From: Pithys albifrons albifrons
Lineage: Eukaryota > Chordata > Aves > Passeriformes > Thamnophilidae
Direction: 5' to 3'
Length of the DNA stretch: 64,000 bases
Assembly: GCF_047495875.1 (NCBI RefSeq)
Contig: NC_092460.1
Location: 39,970,073 to 40,034,072, forward strand
The notes under the pieces were generated by a model, which saw nothing but the letters and a program-made list of their open reading frames with translations, searched no databases and was not told where the DNA came from. The position numbers and the translations under genes are program-made. Below, piece by piece: positions 60,801-64,000 of the stretch; the stretch's first letter is position 1; each line of letters starts with the position of its first letter.

Positions 60801-63800
60801 TGTAACTTCCACCCTTAGGGCATTATTTCATCTCTTGTATACTTGTTTGTAGTCTTAGAGCAACACCAACCACCATTTATGTAGTTCCTGCTCCGTTCCT
60901 TCTTGTCTTTTTTCTTTTTTTTCCCCCCTCTGATTCAGCATGGTGGTTGCTATCTGGGCATCAGAATTATTCCAGGCTGGAGCTGCTTTTCTGAAGGACC
61001 ATCATGTTCAGCTCTCAACATTATTTTAAGCATCCTGAGACCTTTCTCAGAAAGCTTAAAACCTCTGTGTTGTGCACTGAGCTCTTTGCTAAACTCAGAA
61101 TACGTTCCCACTGGACTAGACATTTCTGGTCGGTTTGTTTTCATAAACAAGAAACTCTGTCTTGGCTCAGACATGTAGTAGCTTGAGTCGATCACCTGAA
61201 CAAAACACCCTTTAGCAAAATAAGTATTTTCTACTCAGCGGTTTTCCTATACAGGTCTAACAGCTGCCATTTGGAGATGATCTCTAGGTTTCTACTGACT
61301 GCTCATCTCTGGGATTTTTCATATCTCAATAATGAGAAAACAAGACTTTTTTTTTTTTTATCCTTCTCTCTCTGTTTGGTTTTTTTTGTTGTTGTTTTTT
61401 TGTTTGTTTGTTTTCCCCCACAACTTCTGTGGGCTGTCACCTCAGGTCCATGCTAATATATTAAGGAGTAATGTTACTTGAACTACTCTGAAGAACATGC
61501 TCACCACCTCCAACCGCTGTATATAACACGTGAAATTTAACTTGGTTATGTGCGCTTGCATAAAACCTGACAAATAAATAGAATAAAGTTATACTTTAAC
61601 TCTTTGTGCCAGGGTTGTGTCAGAAAATCATTTTTCTAATTATCTAAACTCAGTGCTAGTTTTACACAGAGCTAGTTTCCCTCTTAGGTTTTTGCTGTCT
61701 GAATAGAGAGGTGTTCTGTCTTACCCTCACTCTTGCTGTCATCGTGCTGGTTTATTCACCAGAAGAGCAGAACAAACTGCCTTTCTTCCCTGGGTTATTT
61801 TTCTACTATTAATCTGAGCTAAATTGCCTTGTTGTGCATTGGACAAACCAGCAGGAGTGACAGGCAGGTGTGGCCAGAAGTGGGAAACAAATTTGATTTC
61901 TGGGATTTCTGTCAGGCTCAATCTTTCGCTCTGAAACATACTCTGTTCCCTTGTTATCCAAAAGATGATCTAGTAATTTTTCTTCCTACATACCCCAATC
62001 CTAGGCTTCTCTCTTCCTGATAATCCAGACACCATCTGGTGCTTTGCTGAATGGGAAGCAGGCTTTGAGATGAGCTCAACTGGTTAAAACATACTGCTAA
62101 TAAAGCCAAGGTTGCAGGTTTTGTCACTGCAAGGGCCATTCATTTTAGAGTTGGACTTGCGGGTCACTTTGAACTCAGAATGTTCTCTGAAGTCTGTGAA
62201 AGAAGAAGGTAGAATGCTTCCATCCATTTGCTGGCTGACTGACATGTTTTTGTGTGAAACACCATGTTATGTGAGACTCTATTCTGTAATAATTGATATT
62301 TTTATGTACCTCTGTGTATGTATGGATGTGGTGAATAAATGGATATCACTCAGAATTAGCTCTTGGCTATGATGTTACTAACTGCATGGTGGTGTTAAAT
62401 AGTAGCTGTGATGTTATTTAACAGCAGTGGTCACAGCATGTTTGGAGTAGTTGGGTTTTCTCGCTTCTTCCTGAGACTCTAGTAAGTAATTTTGTCTCTT
62501 TTTTCTCTCTTGTCTAACTTTTGCTCCTCACCTCCTCTGCAGGGCATCATGGAAACCTGCCAGCTGCTGAGAACAGCTTCCACCTTTTCCCGGTGCCACC
62601 ACCGTGTTGATCCAGAGCCCTACATCAGTCTCTGCGAGAGAGACATCTGTGCCTGTTCCCAGGGTGTGGACTGTCACTGTGCTGCATTCCTGGACTATGC
62701 CAGGAGCTGTGCTCATGAAGGAGTGATTCTGGATGGGTGGCCTGAAGAGAGCTCATGCAGTAAGCTGGCACAGTTATTCCTAGGCTGCTTATCCCACATA
62801 AAATCATGCCTGTCTCGCAGATTTATGTCCTGCAACTAAAAGCAACTGGTGCTTTTTTAGGATGTTAGTTGAGGCATGGCAGGTTGAAATCTGAAGAGCC
62901 TTTATTCACTCCTCCTTTCATCTTTCCATCACCCACCTTTGTTCTAGAAGTTTTTGTCCCTAAGACAGGATTGTTTGAATGCTATATTAAGCAGATCCTG
63001 AGCTGTTCCATGTGCCGCCTTGGTATATGATGTCTGTGAGGACTTACTTGGTACACAAAGGTATAGACAGGGATGTTTGGAGCTGTTTCATGTATGGTTC
63101 AGCTGTGTGGCATTATTCAATGTGTGCTTGTAAATCAGCATCCTAGTGAAAGGCTCTCTGATGTTTTTTCATAGAACAGTTGCTTCAACAATTACATTGA
63201 AATTGAGATGTTGCTTTTTTAAAGCCAATTTTTGTCTGGGTTAGAGCTCCTGATTACATCTTGAACTGCTGCCTTTATTAGCCCAGATTTGCTCACATCA
63301 GCAGTCCTGATGGCATCTCTGCTGAGATTTTGCAACAAGGAAGTGCACAGACTGACTGGGATGGATTGCGTTTATAGAGGGAAGGTCATGTTTGCCTCTA
63401 CTCTGATACACACATATACCTCCACTGGAAAACCCTGGTTTAATAGGTAGCATACGGGGGATAAAAACCCCAACAACAACAACAAAACAAAACCCCAAAT
63501 CAATCCTCTAATATCATGATTTCAGACATTTTTCTCATGTTTTTCATTACATAGAAAAAACTATTTTCTTACAGTGTTTATGGGAATTGATTCAATGGAG
63601 TAACTGTACTGATAACAATTCCTTTCCTGGTAAATGCATTCTGCCATTGGCCACCACTGAAGGGAACTGTGCCTTCAGGTGATGATTAGGGCAGGAATAT
63701 ACTGCCAACCTCTTATTCGATGGGTTATACACCAGAGGAGAGTCAGTTCTAGCAGTAGTTGGTTACCTCTCCATTGGGACACGAGGGATCTGCTGAAGGC

Positions 63801-64000
63801 TCATCCCCCTTGCTCAGGCTGTGAACCAGAGAACCCATTTTTGCTGGGGCTGTTTGTGAGTCTGATTAAAGTCTGATTAAATGTAGAGCTCATTTCTAAC
63901 CCTTAAATTCACAAGCCATGTCTTCTTTTTTGTTTGTTTATTTTTCCCCTGAGTCAGGAAAAAATTGCCACATCAGGAGCTTAATTTTCCATCACCCTTC
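42763..64000 (+). CDS. VWF: von Willebrand factor, 5' part (signal peptide and most of domain D1)
   Basis: VWF is a secreted multimeric glycoprotein of endothelium and platelets/thrombocytes that tethers them to collagen and carries factor VIII. Six coding exons on the plus strand join in one frame: 42763-42817, 43349-43507, 44292-44394, 44482-44690, 53994-54118 and 62543-62759. The total is 868 nt, or 289 codons plus one base. They encode a hydrophobic signal peptide, then the VWD module of D1 ([20 protein letters not shown] onward), the CGLC motif at residues 157-160, and the C8 module of D1. Potential N-glycosylation sites include NCS, NKT and NIS. Exon lengths 55, 103, 209, 125 and 217 nt and all phases equal the human ones as I recall them; one exon is 6 nt shorter. 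The gene continues beyond the window (TIL module onward). Gel-forming mucins and otogelin share VWD modules but fit the residues much less well. Confidence 0.95.
42818..43348 (+). other. VWF: VWF intron 2
   Basis: A 531-bp intron with GTAGG donor and TTTTGATATCCAG acceptor. No repeat is recognised. Confidence 0.85.
43349..43507 (+). CDS. VWF: VWF exon 3 (start of D1)
   Basis: 159 nt, opening after a GATATCCAG acceptor and closing at a GGTGAGT donor. It encodes [18 protein letters not shown], then [20 protein letters not shown] and [21 protein letters not shown] and TFDGS are hallmark VWD-module residues. NCS is a potential glycosylation sequon. The exon is two codons shorter than the human one; the difference falls in the variable segment between signal peptide and first D1 cysteine. 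Confidence 0.96.
43508..44291 (+). other. VWF: VWF intron 3
   Basis: A 784-bp intron with GTGAGT donor and CATCTCTGCAG acceptor. No transposon recognised. Confidence 0.88.
44292..44394 (+). CDS. VWF: VWF exon 4
   Basis: 103 nt encoding [20 protein letters not shown] followed by [13 protein letters not shown] and a split Arg codon. SVYLGE is strongly conserved in VWF D1. The CTCTGCAG acceptor and AAAAGGTACCT donor are canonical. Length equals the human exon. Confidence 0.96.
44482..44690 (+). CDS. VWF: VWF exon 5 with D1 CGLC motif
   Basis: 209 nt, separated from exon 4 by an intron of only 87 bp. It encodes [20 protein letters not shown] and later [20 protein letters not shown] followed by [13 protein letters not shown]. 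The vicinal cysteine motif CGLC is at 44633-44644 (residues 157-160 in this reading). In mammalian VWF the equivalent motif in the propeptide is needed for disulphide-linked multimer formation in the Golgi. NKT is a conserved glycosylation sequon. Length equals the human exon. Confidence 0.97.
46379..46440 (+). repeat. Member A of a diverged 60-bp direct repeat pair
   Basis: 46381-46440 aligns without gaps to 49731-49790 at 45 of 60 positions, including the exact 14-mer CAGCTGGGAGAGGT. The pair is 3,350 bp apart in VWF intron 5, and the young CR1 lies between them. It may be an old dispersed repeat or a partial duplication. Confidence 0.6.
47690..49059 (+). pseudogene. CR1 ORF2 reverse-transcriptase remnant (one frameshift)
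   Basis: Coding remnant of the CR1 element: RT domain and C-terminal region in two frames, upstream 47690 to about 48180 and downstream about 48181 to 49059. The truncation removes the N-terminal endonuclease, and the one-base deletion separates the RT palm motif A part (LDFSKAFD) from motif C (FADD). It therefore cannot make a working enzyme. It is transposon coding sequence and not a host gene. Confidence 0.9.
47690..49137 (+). mobile_element. CR1 LINE, 1.45 kb, nearly intact reverse-transcriptase part
   Basis: A 5'-truncated CR1 whose ORF2 remains readable for about 450 codons. It enters at [20 protein letters not shown], passes through the RT finger/palm blocks ([37 protein letters not shown]), then FADDTK (catalytic ADD), and ends in [20 protein letters not shown] and a TAA at 49057-49059. 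One lost base around 48175-48182, between SGVPRG and LGPVLFN, shifts the frame. I see no other break. The tail ends CAATTCTATGATTCTA. The endonuclease half of ORF2 and ORF1 are missing. It is the youngest-looking CR1 in the window, inserted in VWF intron 5. Confidence 0.95.
49258..49475 (-). mobile_element. CR1 LINE fragment
   Basis: Minus-strand CR1 piece recognised by GAGTTGGAAGGGAACCACAA, CATCTAGTCCAACTCCTACC and GGGGAGCCTGTTCAGTGCC. It resembles the copy at 54202-54495. It begins about 120 bp after the end of the large CR1 in opposite orientation. Confidence 0.88.
49729..49790 (+). repeat. Member B of the diverged 60-bp direct repeat pair
   Basis: Partner of 46379-46440 in the same orientation. 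Similarity fades on both sides. Confidence 0.6.
50281..50340 (+). repeat. A/C-rich low-complexity tract
   Basis: A run of A and C in CCAAAACCC-like blocks, resembling the tract at 16328-16418. Confidence 0.75.
51836..52248 (-). mobile_element. CR1 LINE fragment
   Basis: Minus-strand CR1 3' region of about 410 bp, starting AGAATCACAGAATCATTTAG, with GAACACCTCCAGGGATGGTG and CTTTTCAGGTAGTTGTAGAG blocks and ending near CTCCCTCAGCTACTCC. It lies in VWF intron 5. Confidence 0.92.
53994..54118 (+). CDS. VWF: VWF exon 6
   Basis: 125 nt, opening after TTCATTCCCAG. It encodes [20 protein letters not shown] followed by [21 protein letters not shown], closing the VWD module of D1 and entering C8. YDFANSWAL is a hallmark VWF stretch, and NIS is a conserved glycosylation sequon. 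The donor AAG/GTTGGT has T at +3, weaker than the other donors in this gene. Length equals the human exon. Confidence 0.96.
54202..54495 (-). mobile_element. CR1 LINE fragment
   Basis: Minus-strand CR1 3' end beginning only about 80 bp after VWF exon 6. Diagnostic blocks: ATCACAGAATCACTATTCTG, AGTTGGATGAGACCCACAAG, GGGGAGCCTGTTCAGTGCCC and TCTAAACCTCCCCTGACACA. Confidence 0.92.
56646..56662. repeat. Short (TG)n run
   Basis: About eight TG units. Confidence 0.85.
56785..57205 (+). mobile_element. CR1 LINE fragment
   Basis: Plus-strand CR1 of about 420 bp. Blocks: TTCAGCCTGGAGAAGAGAAG, GGCCTTCCAGTACCTGAAGG, CCCTGGCACAGGTTGCCCAC and GGAAGGTGTCCCTGCCCATG, ending near CAATTCCATGATTTTT. Confidence 0.93.
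57806..58080 (+). mobile_element. CR1 LINE fragment
   Basis: Plus-strand CR1 3' end of about 275 bp, from GTGACAGGACAAGGGGGAAT to the tail CCATTCTATGATTCTGTG. It belongs to the same subfamily as 56785-57205 and 58936-59082. Confidence 0.94.
58936..59082 (+). mobile_element. CR1 LINE remnant, 3' end only
   Basis: Plus-strand terminal part: AGCTCCATCCCTGGAAGTGT, CAAGGCCAGGTTGGATGAGG and GGAAGGTGTCCCTGCCTATG, then a degenerate tail. Confidence 0.9.
59749..59920 (-). mobile_element. CR1 LINE remnant
   Basis: Minus-strand CR1 3' end: GAATGGTTTAAATTGGAAGG, then GACCATTGGAGGTCATTGAG. It runs into a T-run at about 59920 that joins the next CR1. Confidence 0.82.
59951..60143 (+). mobile_element. CR1 LINE remnant
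   Basis: Plus-strand CR1 3' end: TTGGAACAGGCTCCCCAGGG, GTTGGACTTTGATGATTCTT and GGTCTTTTCCAACTCAGG, with the tail TGTATGATTCTATGAT. It lies about 30 bp from an oppositely oriented CR1. Confidence 0.92.
61347..61414. repeat. T-rich / TTG low-complexity tract
   Basis: A T-run followed by TC-rich and (TTTG)n sequence. Confidence 0.85.
62543..62759 (+). CDS. VWF: VWF exon 7 (C8 module of D1)
   Basis: 217 nt, opening after CCTCTGCAG and closing before a GTAAGC donor at 62760. It encodes [20 protein letters not shown], then [20 protein letters not shown] and [20 protein letters not shown], ending WPEESSC plus one base. The VDPEPY, CE-x-IC and [10 protein letters not shown] blocks are typical of the cysteine-rich C8 module after VWD. 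Length equals the human exon. The exon for the following TIL module is not found before 64000. Confidence 0.97.
62760..64000 (+). other. VWF: VWF intron 7, beginning
   Basis: Intron sequence running off the window. No further VWF exon is recognised. A short CAA/AAC-rich tract lies at 63456-63500. Confidence 0.8.

Larger units (their letters stand above)
54119..62542 (+). other. VWF: VWF intron 6
   Basis: An 8.4 kb intron with GTTGGT donor and CCTCCTCTGCAG acceptor. It is rich in CR1: 54202-54495, 56785-57205, 57806-58080, 58936-59082, 59749-59920 and 59951-60143. Simple repeats lie at 56646-56662 and 61347-61414. No further exon is needed, because exons 6 and 7 join at phase 0. Confidence 0.88.

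Noticed and set aside
43349..62759. Alternative identity as a gel-forming mucin, otogelin or other VWD-domain gene
   Set aside because: Residues, exon lengths and phases fit VWF D1 far better, and CD9 is the expected VWF neighbour.
62760..64000. Search for VWF exon 8 (TIL module)
   Set aside because: No acceptor followed by a cysteine-rich CP-x-G frame of the expected phase was found, so the exon is assumed to lie beyond the window.
1..64000. tRNA, rRNA, snRNA, microRNA hairpin or CRISPR-like arrays
   Set aside because: No A/B-box pairs with a cloverleaf, no rRNA-like blocks and no regularly spaced repeats were seen by eye. A microRNA cannot be excluded without folding software.

Overview
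The window is vertebrate nuclear DNA, most likely from a bird. Two genes can be identified by exon-level reading, and they lie head to head. CD9 (tetraspanin) runs on the minus strand: exon 1 (12705-12770), exon 2 (2518-2620) and the start of exon 3 (1-42) are present. VWF (von Willebrand factor) runs on the plus strand: its signal-peptide exon (42763-42817) and the next five coding exons (43349-43507, 44292-44394, 44482-44690, 53994-54118, 62543-62759) are present. The same CD9/VWF neighbourhood is known in mammals. Bird or near relative is inferred from the many CR1 LINE copies, several ending in the ATTCTATGATTCTA-type tail, and from the absence of Alu, L1 or B-type repeats. A turtle or crocodilian is not strictly excluded.

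Layout. 1-12770 holds the 5' part of CD9, with a 2.5 kb intron 2 and a 10.1 kb intron 1. About 11980-13010 is the CpG-rich CD9 promoter region. 13036-13945 is a small cluster of CR1 fragments directly behind that promoter. 13946-42762 is a roughly 29 kb intergenic spacer in which I recognise no gene. It carries scattered CR1 pieces, simple repeats and one conspicuous CpG-rich insertion (27283-27939) flanked by an 8-bp direct repeat, which looks like a solo LTR. 42763-64000 is the 5' part of VWF: four closely spaced exons, then two large CR1-rich introns (5 and 6), then exon 7, with intron 7 running off the end.

Five VWF coding segments (55, 103, 209, 125 and 217 nt) have the same length and phase as the human exons as I remember them. 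The exon after the signal peptide is 159 nt against 165. The 868 coding nucleotides encode the signal peptide and most of propeptide domain D1, including the CGLC motif used in multimer assembly. The non-coding first VWF exon and its promoter could not be placed with confidence.

CD9 and VWF have no shared pathway that the sequence reveals. CD9 is a four-pass membrane organiser; VWF is a secreted adhesive glycoprotein. Most of the window (well over 95 percent) is intron, spacer and repeat. I found no convincing previously undescribed system. The items most worth checking are the CpG-rich LTR-like insertion, a nearly intact CR1 reverse-transcriptase copy in VWF intron 5, and the unplaced VWF exon 1.
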